Of a stretch of DNA of 64,000 nucleotides, positions 8,656 to 16,799 are shown one piece after another (within the stretch, counting starts at the first letter, position 1; every line of letters begins with the position of its first letter). Source of the DNA: Paenalcaligenes sp052103955 (GTDB taxonomy: Bacteria > Pseudomonadota > Gammaproteobacteria > Burkholderiales > Burkholderiaceae_B); NCBI GenBank assembly GCA_052103955.1, contig JBQELO010000001.1:1-64000 (forward strand), in the 5' to 3' direction. The position numbers and the translations under genes are program-made. The notes beneath the pieces are model-generated. The model was given only the letters and a program-made list of their open reading frames with translations. It ran no database searches and was not told where the DNA came from.

Positions 8656-10437
8656 ATGACTAGCCCACACACACCTAAACGCCTACGCTCGCAAGACTGG
8701 TTCGATAACCACGAGCACATAGACTTGGCCGCTCTGTATATGGAGCGGTTCATGAATTACGGTATTACCCCAGAGGAGCTGCGCTCTGGAAAACCTATTA
8801 TTGGTATTGCACAAAGTGGTAGCGACCTCACACCCTGTAACCGTGTACATATAGAGCTAGTGAAACGGGTGCGCGATGGCATACGCGATGCAGGGGGCAT
8901 TCCTATGGAGTTCCCCACGCACCCTATTTTTGAAAACTGTAAACGTCCCACCGCGGCACTAGATCGCAACTTGGCGTATTTGGGGTTAGTGGAAATTTTG
9001 TATGGCTACCCCATTGATGGCGTCGTACTCACCACTGGCTGCGACAAAACTACGCCCTCTGCGTTAATGGCGGCAGCTACCGTTAACATTCCCGCTATTG
9101 TGTTATCGGGTGGCCCCATGCTGGATGGCTGGCACGACGGTAAACGCGTAGGGTCTGGCACGGTGATCTGGCAATCGCGACGTGCGTATGCGGCCGGCGA
9201 CATAGGCAAAGAGGAGTTCTTCCAGCGCGCCTTAGACTCTGCTCCATCGGTAGGCCACTGCAACACCATGGGCACGGCATCCACCATGAACGCCATGGCC
9301 GAAGCCTTAGGCATGTCGCTCACCAGTTGTGCTGCTATCCCTGCCGCTTACCGGGAGCGCTCTCAAATGGCGTACCGCACCGGCAAACGTGCCGTAGAGC
9401 TAGTACACGAAGACATACGCCCTTTGGATGTGATGACACGCACGGCTTTCTTAAACGCTATTCGGGTGAACACTGCGATTGGTGGCTCTACCAACGCACA
9501 ACCTCATTTAGTTGCCATGGCGCGTCATGCGGGAGTAGCGCTAGCCGACGCCGACTGGCAAACCTATGGCTACGACATTCCCTTACTGGCGAACGTACAG
9601 CCTGCAGGCGAATACCTCAGTGAGAACTTCCACCGAGCAGGCGGCGTGCCCGCCATCATGTGGGAGCTATGGCAAAACGGCAAGCTAGACGAGCAGCCCA
9701 TTAACGTGAATGGCAAACCCTTAAGCGAATCGCTGCGCGACCGCGAAAGTACCGACCGCAACGTTATCCTTCCCTATGCAGCGCCGTTAAAACACCAAGC
9801 CGGTTTTAGAGTGCTATCTGGCAATTTATTTGACTTTGCCATCATGAAAACCAGCGTCATTTCGGAAGCCTTTGCACAACACTATTTGCGCAAACCTGGC
9901 CATGAGGGGGTATTTGATGCACGAGCCATCGTGTTTGAGGGCTCAGAAGACTACCACCAACGCATAGATGACCCTGCGCTGAACATTGACGAAAATTGCA
10001 TTCTGGTGATTCGTGGCACTGGTCCCTTGGGCTGGCCTGGAGCCGCTGAAGTGGTCAACATGCAACCACCCAAAGCCTTGCTGCAAAAAGGCATTACCAG
10101 TTTACCTACCTTGGGTGATGGTAGGCAGTCCGGCACCTCAGACAGCCCTTCTATCTTGCATGCATCCCCAGAAAGCGCAGCCGGTGGTGGTTTATCGTGG
10201 CTGCAAACTGGCGACATAGTACGGGTAGATTTGAATAATGGTCGCTGCGATGCGTTGGTGGATGCCGCAGAAATTACCCGCCGTAAAGCCAACTTCACCC
10301 CTCCTGTAGTGGCAACCGCCACACCGTGGCAGAAAATTTACCGCGATGACGTGGGCCAATTAAATACGGGGGCCGTGCTAGAAAGCGCCGTGCCATTTAT
10401 CAATGTGAGCCAGACGCTGCCTAGACACAATCACTAG
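8656..10437 (+). CDS. IlvD/Edd-family aldonate dehydratase
   Basis: 593 residues, a good length for the sugar-acid branch (L-arabinonate, D-xylonate and related dehydratases) of the dihydroxyacid dehydratase family. Iron-sulfur and catalytic motifs are present: SGSDLTPCNRVH, LTTGCDKTTPSALMAA and HCNTMGTASTMNAMAEALG, with GGSTNAQPHL. The C-terminus has RGTGPLGWPGAAEV and LPTLGDGRQSGTS, whose serine acts as base in the family. It converts an aldonate to a 2-keto-3-deoxy acid, which would suit the SDR encoded at 634-1365. AAGGAAGG precedes the ATG. A strong terminator follows. Confidence 0.9.
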   Translation: MTSPHTPKRLRSQDWFDNHEHIDLAALYMERFMNYGITPEELRSGKPIIGIAQSGSDLTPCNRVHIELVKRVRDGIRDAGGIPMEFPTHPIFENCKRPTAALDRNLAYLGLVEILYGYPIDGVVLTTGCDKTTPSALMAAATVNIPAIVLSGGPMLDGWHDGKRVGSGTVIWQSRRAYAAGDIGKEEFFQRALDSAPSVGHCNTMGTASTMNAMAEALGMSLTSCAAIPAAYRERSQMAYRTGKRAVELVHEDIRPLDVMTRTAFLNAIRVNTAIGGSTNAQPHLVAMARHAGVALADADWQTYGYDIPLLANVQPAGEYLSENFHRAGGVPAIMWELWQNGKLDEQPINVNGKPLSESLRDRESTDRNVILPYAAPLKHQAGFRVLSGNLFDFAIMKTSVISEAFAQHYLRKPGHEGVFDARAIVFEGSEDYHQRIDDPALNIDENCILVIRGTGPLGWPGAAEVVNMQPPKALLQKGITSLPTLGDGRQSGTSDSPSILHASPESAAGGGLSWLQTGDIVRVDLNNGRCDALVDAAEITRRKANFTPPVVATATPWQKIYRDDVGQLNTGAVLESAVPFINVSQTLPRHNH

Positions 10438-10480
10438 ATAAGGCCCGTACACCACACAATTGCTTTTACATCCCTTTGAT

Positions 10481-10518
10481 CGCACCTAGGCAGCGTTGCT
10501 GTTTAGGTGCGTTTTTTT
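10481..10518 (+). terminator. Rho-independent terminator of the denD operon
   Basis: CGCACCTA and TAGGTGCG form an 8-bp stem around a 15-nt loop and are followed by seven T. It lies 44 bp after the dehydratase stop. The rest of the 10438-10715 gap holds only the palindrome at 10621. Confidence 0.9.
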
Positions 10519-10620
10519 ATGCGGCGGCTAAGTGGTACGGTAATGGTTCTCTATAATCCATCACAAGTGGCTCTTTTGAAAGCACCAGCTAAGACTTAAG
10601 CTATACCCTATTCACGATGA

Positions 10621-10636
10621 CATAGAATTTTCTATG
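10621..10636. promoter_or_regulatory. Palindrome CATAGAA-TT-TTCTATG upstream of gabT
   Basis: A perfect 7-bp inverted repeat with a 2-bp centre, 80 bp upstream of the gabT start. Position and symmetry suggest a regulator site. No regulator gene is adjacent, so the binder is unknown. Confidence 0.4.
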
Positions 10637-10715
10637 GTTACCTGTCAGCAACCTACGGATTCTGTCGCGTGAAACACAGAATACTTGAATACACGAATTG
10701 ACCTGGAGTCACCTC

Positions 10716-11981
10716 ATGAGCAACGCAGACCTGAAAAAACGTAAAGATGCCGCCACCCCACGCGGTGTTGGTGTAATGTGCGATTTCTACGCAGACCGCG
10801 CCGAAAACGCTGAACTGTGGGATATTGAAGGCAATCGCTACATTGACTTTGCAAGCGGTATCGCGGTGCTGAACACCGGTCACCGTCACCCACGTCTGAT
10901 GAAAGCCATTGCTGAGCAAATGGACCGTTTCACACACACTTGCTACCAAGTGGTTCCTTACGAAAGCTACGTAGAACTGGCTGAGAAAGTAAACGAATTG
11001 GCTCCAGGCAAAGGCCCTAAAAAAACAGCCTTCTTCACTACTGGTGCTGAAGCTGTTGAAAACGCCATCAAAGTAGCACGTGCTTTCACAGGCCGTCCTT
11101 CTGTTATCGCTTTCAACTCCGCATTCCACGGCCGTACGCTGCTGGGCATGGCACTGACTGGTAAAGTAAACCCATACAAACTGGGTTTTGGTCCTTTCCC
11201 TGGCGACATCTACCACGCTTTGTTCCCTAACCCACAAGGTGGCGTTAGCATCGACGATGCAAAAGAAGCGCTGAAACACCTGTTCTTGGCTGACGTAGAT
11301 CCTAAACGTGTTGCTGCCATCATTCTGGAACCTGTACAAGGCGAAGGTGGTTTCAACGTATGTCCTCCTGAGTTCATGCGCTTCTTGCGTGAAACTTGTG
11401 ACGAACACGGCATCTTGTTGGTTGCTGACGAAGTTCAAACTGGTTTCGGTCGTACAGGCAAACTGTTCGCCATGGAACACTACGATGTACAACCTGACCT
11501 GACCACAATGGCTAAAAGCTTGGCCGGTGGTATGCCTCTGTCCGGCCTGAGCGGTCGTGCAGACGTCATGGATGCTGCGGCTCCTGGCGGTCTGGGCGGT
11601 ACATACGCTGGTAACCCATTGGCTGTTGCATCCGCTTTGGCTGTCATCGACGCTATCGAAGAAGAGAACCTGTTGGCACGCGGTGCTGAACTGGGTGATC
11701 TGTTGCAAGCACGCTTGAACGACATCGCTAAAGACGTAAAAACCATTTGTGAAGTACGTGGTTTGGGCGCAATGGTTGCTGTTGAGTTCCGCGACCCTGC
11801 AACTGGCAACGCCGCAACACAACTGGTTAAAGACATTCAAAACCGCGCATTGGCCAACAAACTGATTCTGTTGACATGCGGTATTGAAGGTAACGTTATT
11901 CGCTTCCTGTTCCCATTGACCATCACCGATGCAGTAATGGCTGAGGCTCTGGATATTCTGGAAGCGGCTATCCGCGGTTAA
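10716..11981 (+). CDS. gabT: 4-aminobutyrate aminotransferase
   Basis: 421 residues, class III PLP aminotransferase. It transfers the amino group of GABA to 2-oxoglutarate, giving succinate semialdehyde and glutamate. Motifs: GSGIAVLNTGH-like entry (FASGIAVLNTGHRHP), TTGAEAVENAIKVAR, LLVADEVQTGFGRTG with the PLP-contact aspartate, and TMAKSLAGGMPLSG with the Schiff-base lysine. The ATG at 10716 follows TGGAG by 7 nt, better than the upstream TTG at 10698. The gene stands alone between two terminators. Its codon choice looks strongly biased (CTG, CGT, GGT, AAA), unlike its neighbours, which suggests high expression and explains a long open antisense frame. No gabD is nearby. Confidence 0.95.
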   Translation: MSNADLKKRKDAATPRGVGVMCDFYADRAENAELWDIEGNRYIDFASGIAVLNTGHRHPRLMKAIAEQMDRFTHTCYQVVPYESYVELAEKVNELAPGKGPKKTAFFTTGAEAVENAIKVARAFTGRPSVIAFNSAFHGRTLLGMALTGKVNPYKLGFGPFPGDIYHALFPNPQGGVSIDDAKEALKHLFLADVDPKRVAAIILEPVQGEGGFNVCPPEFMRFLRETCDEHGILLVADEVQTGFGRTGKLFAMEHYDVQPDLTTMAKSLAGGMPLSGLSGRADVMDAAAPGGLGGTYAGNPLAVASALAVIDAIEEENLLARGAELGDLLQARLNDIAKDVKTICEVRGLGAMVAVEFRDPATGNAATQLVKDIQNRALANKLILLTCGIEGNVIRFLFPLTITDAVMAEALDILEAAIRG

Positions 11982-12039
11982 TAGAACCGCACGACGCAGT
12001 TGCGCCTGCGTCAAACCATGACAACATGGTGCTTTTCAC

Positions 12040-12074
12040 CCCCAGTAACGTTCAACGTTACTGGGGCTTTTTTT
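12040..12074 (+). terminator. Rho-independent terminator of gabT
   Basis: CCCCAGTAACG and CGTTACTGGGG form a perfect 11-bp stem with a TTCAA loop, followed by a seven-T run. It lies 59 bp after the gabT stop. Confidence 0.95.
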
Positions 12075-12180
12075 ATCCCGCTCATACGGCCCATCCCGTA
12101 TAGCCAAAGGCTTTGTTACACTACTCTTTTTGCTGCGCTCACGCACAGAGCAGTCAGTACACCATCATCAAGGAGCTTGC

Positions 12181-12873
12181 ATGAACTACGTACAGATACC
12201 TACAGGACAGGGCCAAACCATGAAAGCCCTCTATGTTGCTGCCGCTGATAAAAATGCTCCGGGGCTGGTGCTGATTCAAGAGATTTTTGGTATTAACCAT
12301 GCCATGCAAAAACTGGCGCAATACTGGGCAGCACAAGGTTTCAACGTAATTTGCCCCGATTTATTTTGGCGCCAAGAACCCGACCTCGAACTCAACCCCA
12401 CCAATCAAACCCAGTTTGCCTTGGGTGTAGAGCTGATGCAAAACATGCAAGACAGTGAAACACTGGCCGACTTAGAAGCCACACGCAGCTTTTTAGCTAA
12501 GCAAATTGGACACCAAAATATTGCCGCTCAAGGCTACTGCATGGGTGGAAGGCTAGTAGTCTTGATGGCTGCACATAGCCCTATACGCTGTGCGGTTAGC
12601 TACTATGGTGTGGGTTTGCAAGATGTGTTGCCTACGCTGCCTGCTAAAGCAGCGCCTGCCTTGCTACACATTGCCGAACTAGACCACTACGTGCCTAGCG
12701 ATGTACGTAAAACCATTGAATCCAATGTAGCGGAACGATCCGAGTGGGAAGTAGTTTTGCATGAAGGTTGTGATCACGCATTTGCTCGACCCGGTGGCGT
12801 GCACTTTGTAGAAAGCGCTGCCCAACAAGCCAATGCACAGTCACTGGCTTTCTTACAGCGTTTCACCGCCTAA
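12181..12873 (+). CDS. Dienelactone hydrolase-family alpha/beta hydrolase
   Basis: 230 residues, the usual size for this family. IQEIFGIN carries the conserved glutamate near residue 36. The nucleophile elbow is GYCMGG (cysteine near residue 120), as in dienelactone hydrolase, and the other catalytic residues fit the ELDHYVP aspartate and EGCDHAF histidine. The reaction would be hydrolysis of a lactone or ester; the true substrate is unknown, since no other chlorocatechol-pathway gene is nearby. The ATG at 12181 has AAGGAG 8 nt upstream. The gene is alone and convergent with the esterase; CGCCGCC/GGCGGCG at 12887-12906 could form a hairpin between them but lacks a T-run. Confidence 0.88.
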   Translation: MNYVQIPTGQGQTMKALYVAAADKNAPGLVLIQEIFGINHAMQKLAQYWAAQGFNVICPDLFWRQEPDLELNPTNQTQFALGVELMQNMQDSETLADLEATRSFLAKQIGHQNIAAQGYCMGGRLVVLMAAHSPIRCAVSYYGVGLQDVLPTLPAKAAPALLHIAELDHYVPSDVRKTIESNVAERSEWEVVLHEGCDHAFARPGGVHFVESAAQQANAQSLAFLQRFTA

Positions 12874-12893
12874 ACTACCACGCTAACGCCGCC

Positions 12894-13673
12894 TTATTCG
12901 GCGGCGATCAACACACTGAATGCTTGGGCAGACGCGGTTCCGTGATCTGCCCCTTCAAGCACTTTGAACGTCAGTTCAAAACACCCCGTGGCATCCAAGG
13001 TTTCATACAACTGACGCGCACCATCCACCATGCGTCGTCGTTCTCGCCGTTGCTGGTTTTCCTGCTGTTTTTCCACGGGTAAGGCCAAATCGGCTGGGGT
13101 TAAACCTTGCTCTAGCCCACCCACACTGACATGCACCAAAGGTCGGTGTGTTTCCATGCTGCGGCAACGCCACTCTACCGCCTGACGTAACACATAAAAA
13201 TCGGCCCACCACACCGAGGGGCTAGAGATCACATAGCGCTTAAACCGCACCGGCTCTTGCAACAGTAGCTGCGATACAAATAAAGCGCCTAAGGAATGGC
13301 CCACCAAGGTGGCGGATGACAATGGCTTTACCATTAGCCACCGCTCTACCTCGGGCACCACCACATTCAGCAAGGTTTGCAACAGTACTGTACTTCCCCC
13401 TGTGCCTGCTGGCTGCTCGGTGATACGGCCTATTTTCGGAGTGTAAAAATAGTGGCGTCGTTCAGCATTCGGCATACCTATGCCTACCAATACGGCGGGC
13501 GTGCTGTGCGCCTCTGCTTCGCGCCGCATTTGCAACAGCAACCTAAACTCTTTTTCGTCCAGCACGTAGATCACTGGCCAACCACCCACCGGGGGAATAG
13601 CCTCTGGCCACGCCAGCCACACGGGGAGCTCATCGCCTTCAGCGGTTTGCACCGTCAATTTTGCATGATTCAT
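12894..13673 (-). CDS. IroE/Fes-like siderophore esterase (esterase D superfamily)
   Basis: 259 residues. The alpha/beta hydrolase has the nucleophile in LVGHSLGALF (serine near residue 125), an aromatic SSPSVWW segment shortly after, and a C-terminal LEGADHGTASA with the likely catalytic histidine. SPS-x-WW after the elbow is typical of IroE, Fes-related and BesA trilactone hydrolases, which cut enterobactin-type serine esters to release iron. There is no obvious signal peptide, so a cytoplasmic site is more likely than a periplasmic one. It diverges from the siderophore importer genes across 88 bp, consistent with iron control. Confidence 0.82.
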   Translation of the reverse strand: MNHAKLTVQTAEGDELPVWLAWPEAIPPVGGWPVIYVLDEKEFRLLLQMRREAEAHSTPAVLVGIGMPNAERRHYFYTPKIGRITEQPAGTGGSTVLLQTLLNVVVPEVERWLMVKPLSSATLVGHSLGALFVSQLLLQEPVRFKRYVISSPSVWWADFYVLRQAVEWRCRSMETHRPLVHVSVGGLEQGLTPADLALPVEKQQENQQRRERRRMVDGARQLYETLDATGCFELTFKVLEGADHGTASAQAFSVLIAAE

Positions 13674-13735
13674 AAACGCCTACTATAACGATTCAGTCCA
13701 GCAACTCGCGGCTCAATCCACTATACTCATAGTTT

Positions 13736-13750
13736 CATAAACCATTCTCA
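13736..13750. promoter_or_regulatory. Weak Fur-box-like sequence before the siderophore importer
   Basis: On the minus strand the sequence reads TGAGAATGGTTTATG. The first half matches the Fur half-site TGATAAT well (6 of 7) but the second half is poor. It lies 12 bp before the permease ATG in the shared esterase/permease promoter region. I report it mainly because of location. Confidence 0.3.
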
Positions 13751-13761
13751 TTTACACCAGG

Positions 13762-14814
13762 ATGTCCATCGCATCAAATCCTGCGCTTGCAGCCCACACC
13801 TACCACCGCCTGCTACGCACGCGCTGGTTACTTATCGCCGCTCTGGTTTTTGTTATTGTACTGTCCACGCTTGCTGATTTTACGCTAGGTCCGTCAGCAT
13901 TAAGTTGGTCAGAACTCTTTACAACCTTACTGAGTCCTGCCGATGCAGAGCCCACCACGCGTGTGATTGTGTGGGAGTTCCGCCTGCCCTACTCCATGAT
14001 GGCCGTTGCCATTGGTCTGGGCCTAGGTTTGGCTGGCGCCGAGATGCAAACCATCCTGAATAATCCACTTGCCAGCCCCTTTACATTGGGCATTTCGTCT
14101 GCTGCCGCTTTTGGCGCGTCGTTGGCCATTATTCTAGACCTGTCTTTACCTGGCCTGCCCCATGCGTGGATGGTGGCCAGTAACGCCTTTATTTTTGCGC
14201 TGCTATCCGCCTTTTTGCTCGATGCGGTTGCTCGTTGGGGCGGCATGAGCAGTTCGGGCTTGGTATTGTTTGGTATTGCCTTGGTGTTTTCGTTTAACGC
14301 CTTGGTGTCCCTTATGCAGTTTGTGGCCAGTGCCGAAGACTTGCAAGCCTTAGTGTTCTGGACCATGGGTAGCTTGTCGCGAGCCACATGGCCCAAAGTA
14401 GGCGCTATGTTCTTGGCCGTAGCCATTATTCTGCCCTTAGCCCTGCGTGACTCGTGGAAGCTCACGGCACTGCGCTTAGGTGAGGAACGCGCCACCAGCT
14501 TTGGTATTAACGTGCAGCGCCTGCGTTTAACGTCGCTGCTGCGCATCAGTTTCCTCGCCGCCTTGGCCGTGTCTTTTGTTGGGACAATTAGTTTTATTGG
14601 GCTAATAGCACCGCATATTTCACGCCGCCTCTTTGGCGAAGATCACCGCTTCTATTTGCCAGGCAGCGCACTGATTGGTGCCATGATTTTGTCCTTGGCC
14701 TCTATCGCTTCTAAAAACCTGTCCAGCGGCATCATCGTACCGGTAGGTATTGTGACGTCGTTAGTCGGTGTGCCTTTCTTCCTGTCGGTGGTGTTGCGCC
14801 GCCAAAGCCGTTAA
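13762..14814 (+). CDS. Iron-siderophore ABC transporter permease, FecCD/BtuC family
   Basis: 350 residues with about nine or ten transmembrane helices. Family phrases are GLGLGLAGAEMQTILNNPLASPFTLGISSAAAFGA-like (split here as GAEMQTILNNPLASP and LGISSAAAFG), RLGEERATSFGINV and the cytoplasmic coupling segment GTISFIGLIAPHISR. It forms the inner-membrane channel that imports ferric siderophore from the periplasm. It is the only permease in the cluster, so a homodimer is likely, whereas enterobactin systems such as FepDG use two. The next gene starts 6 bp after its stop. Confidence 0.93.
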   Translation: MSIASNPALAAHTYHRLLRTRWLLIAALVFVIVLSTLADFTLGPSALSWSELFTTLLSPADAEPTTRVIVWEFRLPYSMMAVAIGLGLGLAGAEMQTILNNPLASPFTLGISSAAAFGASLAIILDLSLPGLPHAWMVASNAFIFALLSAFLLDAVARWGGMSSSGLVLFGIALVFSFNALVSLMQFVASAEDLQALVFWTMGSLSRATWPKVGAMFLAVAIILPLALRDSWKLTALRLGEERATSFGINVQRLRLTSLLRISFLAALAVSFVGTISFIGLIAPHISRRLFGEDHRFYLPGSALIGAMILSLASIASKNLSSGIIVPVGIVTSLVGVPFFLSVVLRRQSR

Positions 14815-14820
14815 TTGCCC

Positions 14821-15609
14821 ATGCTAGACGTAAGTAACCTGCAACTTTCCTACGGCAAACGTACGATTATTTCTGATCTTAGTTTGGCCCCTCTGCAAAA
14901 TGGCCAACTGGTCGCCTTACTAGGCCCAAACGGCAGCGGTAAATCTACCCTGCTTAAGGCCTTAGCTGGCCTATTAAAGCTTAGCAAAGGCGAAGTGGTG
15001 CTAGATGGTCAAAACCTAGCACGCAGCAGCTTCGAGCAGCGCGCGCAGCACGTTGTGTACCTACCGCAGTCTTTACCCGCATCGGTGCACTTGCGCGTAT
15101 TTGAGTCGGTGTTGGTCGCTGCCAAAGCATCGGCCCTAGCCCCTGACAACAGCGGCCAGATCAACGAAGACGAAATTTTGTCGCTGTTAAAACGCCTAGG
15201 CATTGAACACCTAGCGCTGCATTATTTGGATCAATTGTCCGGCGGCCAAAAACAGTTGGTAGGTTTGGCACAAGCCTTAATTCGACGCCCTCGTTTGCTG
15301 TTACTAGACGAACCCTTGTCGGCCTTGGATTTGAACTATCAATTCCATGTGATGGACTTGCTGCGCCAAGAAACCCACGAGCATCAGCTCACCACGTTAA
15401 TTGTGCTGCACGATCTGAACATTGCCCTGCGCCATTGCGACTATGCTGTCATGATTAAAGGCGGTGCTCTGTTGGCGGAAGGCGAACCCAATAACGTGAT
15501 TAATGCCCAAACGCTAGGCGATGCCTACGGCGTTTCTGCCCGCATAGAAAGCTGCTCTAAAGGCATACATCAAGTATTGATTGATGGCCTGCGTAAACCC
15601 ATTTTATAG
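14821..15609 (+). CDS. Iron-siderophore ABC transporter ATP-binding protein, FepC type
   Basis: 262 residues. Walker A GPNGSGKST, Q-loop VVYLPQSLP, signature LSGGQKQ, Walker B LLLLDEP and the H-loop VLHDLN are all present, so it should be a functional ATPase. It energises uptake through the adjacent permease. I begin it at the ATG at 14821; a TTG 6 bases earlier is in frame but gives no better start. No strong ribosome binding site is visible, which suggests coupling to the permease gene. Confidence 0.94.
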   Translation: MLDVSNLQLSYGKRTIISDLSLAPLQNGQLVALLGPNGSGKSTLLKALAGLLKLSKGEVVLDGQNLARSSFEQRAQHVVYLPQSLPASVHLRVFESVLVAAKASALAPDNSGQINEDEILSLLKRLGIEHLALHYLDQLSGGQKQLVGLAQALIRRPRLLLLDEPLSALDLNYQFHVMDLLRQETHEHQLTTLIVLHDLNIALRHCDYAVMIKGGALLAEGEPNNVINAQTLGDAYGVSARIESCSKGIHQVLIDGLRKPIL

Positions 15610-15617
15610 GTAGCCCC

Positions 15618-16799
15618 ATGTTTCGTTCTTGCATGCACACTCTACGTGTTCTGGTCATTAGCTGCTGCAGCCTGCTGTTGATAGCTCCTGCGCACGCCAC
15701 CGAAACCGAAGCCACCACTCCCATAGTGGTCACAGATGCTTTGGGCCGCACCGTTACCCTACCTGGCCCAGCAAAGCGTCTGATTCTGACCCAAGCTAGA
15801 CACCTACCCGTGTTAGCACTGGTACACCCAGAACCCGCCAGTATTGTGGCGGGATGGTCTGATGAGTTTCGGACCTCGTTTTCTAACGAATACGACACCT
15901 ACAAAGCACGCTTTCCTGAGATCGCCAACATCCCCGTTGTAGGGCGTCACACTGCCGAAAGCTTTTCGGTAGAGCAAGCCATGGCACAACGCCCTGACTT
16001 AGTCGTCCTGACCACGAACTTTGCGGGTATTAAGCCTAACGAAGACCCCGAAAACTCGCTGCTGCTACAACGTTTTGCCGCCGCAAACATCCCTGTCATT
16101 GTGATCGACTTCTTTGTAGACCCACTCAAAAACACAGTGCCTAGCATTCGTGCATTGGGTACTGCAGTAGGCGAAGCTGAGCGTACCGAAGCGTTCATCA
16201 CGTTGTACGAGACGCACATGAAAAACGTTGCCGATCGTTTAGCCAATATAGATGCCGACGACAGACCTCCAGTGTTTGTACATGCCCATGCGGGCAGCAC
16301 CGACTGCTGCAACTCGCCTGGCACGGGTACCTTTAACGACATGATCAGCTACGCAGGCGGCCACAACATTGGCAGCGATGTGCTTAAAACCGCCACAGGC
16401 AAACTAAACTTTGAATACATCAATGCGCGTAACCCTAGCGTTTACGTAGCGACTGGTACAGGCGCAGGCAAACGTGCGGATAAAGGTTTAGTGATTGGCA
16501 CTGGCGTTGAAGAAACCCAAGCCCGCGACAGCCTACAACGCATTATTGATGGCAACCGCCTGCAATCGTTACCAGCGATGCAAAATGGCAAAGCCTACGG
16601 TATTTGGCATGCCTTTAATGATTCCCCGCTGCATGTGGTTTTTATTGAAGCGCTGGCAGCATGGATACACCCTGAACTATTTGAAGGGGTATCGGCACTG
16701 GATACGCTAAACGAAATCAACGAGCGCTTTCTGACGGTTCCCATGCAAGGCACCTATATGGTGGAACTGCAACCTAGCACAACACCCGCACAGCCCTAA
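15618..16799 (+). CDS. Periplasmic iron-siderophore binding protein (TroA/FepB-like fold)
   Basis: 393 residues with a signal peptide ending near APAHA (about residue 29). The mature protein begins with TPIVVTDALGRTVTLPGPAKRLIL, the usual opening of class III substrate-binding proteins, and continues with AQRPDLVVL and a central long helix. It captures the ferric siderophore and hands it to the permease. Two adjacent cysteines (TDCCNS) occur near residue 235. It is long for the family (about 300-340), with extra C-terminal sequence after WIHPELF. The stop overlaps the start of the next gene (TAATG). Confidence 0.9.
   Translation: MFRSCMHTLRVLVISCCSLLLIAPAHATETEATTPIVVTDALGRTVTLPGPAKRLILTQARHLPVLALVHPEPASIVAGWSDEFRTSFSNEYDTYKARFPEIANIPVVGRHTAESFSVEQAMAQRPDLVVLTTNFAGIKPNEDPENSLLLQRFAAANIPVIVIDFFVDPLKNTVPSIRALGTAVGEAERTEAFITLYETHMKNVADRLANIDADDRPPVFVHAHAGSTDCCNSPGTGTFNDMISYAGGHNIGSDVLKTATGKLNFEYINARNPSVYVATGTGAGKRADKGLVIGTGVEETQARDSLQRIIDGNRLQSLPAMQNGKAYGIWHAFNDSPLHVVFIEALAAWIHPELFEGVSALDTLNEINERFLTVPMQGTYMVELQPSTTPAQP

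Noticed and set aside
10653..12014. A 453-codon open frame on the minus strand, antisense to the whole of gabT
   Set aside because: gabT is unmistakable on the plus strand. The antisense frame is open because of gabT's biased codon use, its translation is rich in Cys, Gln, Thr and Phe and shows no domain.
12887..12906. CGCCGCC/GGCGGCG hairpin between the dienelactone hydrolase-like gene and the esterase
   Set aside because: No T-run on either strand, and it overlaps the end of the esterase gene, so I do not call it a terminator.
13989..14546. A 185-codon minus-strand frame across the FecCD permease
   Set aside because: The permease motifs on the plus strand are complete; the antisense product is a low-complexity Ser/Ala/Lys-rich shadow.
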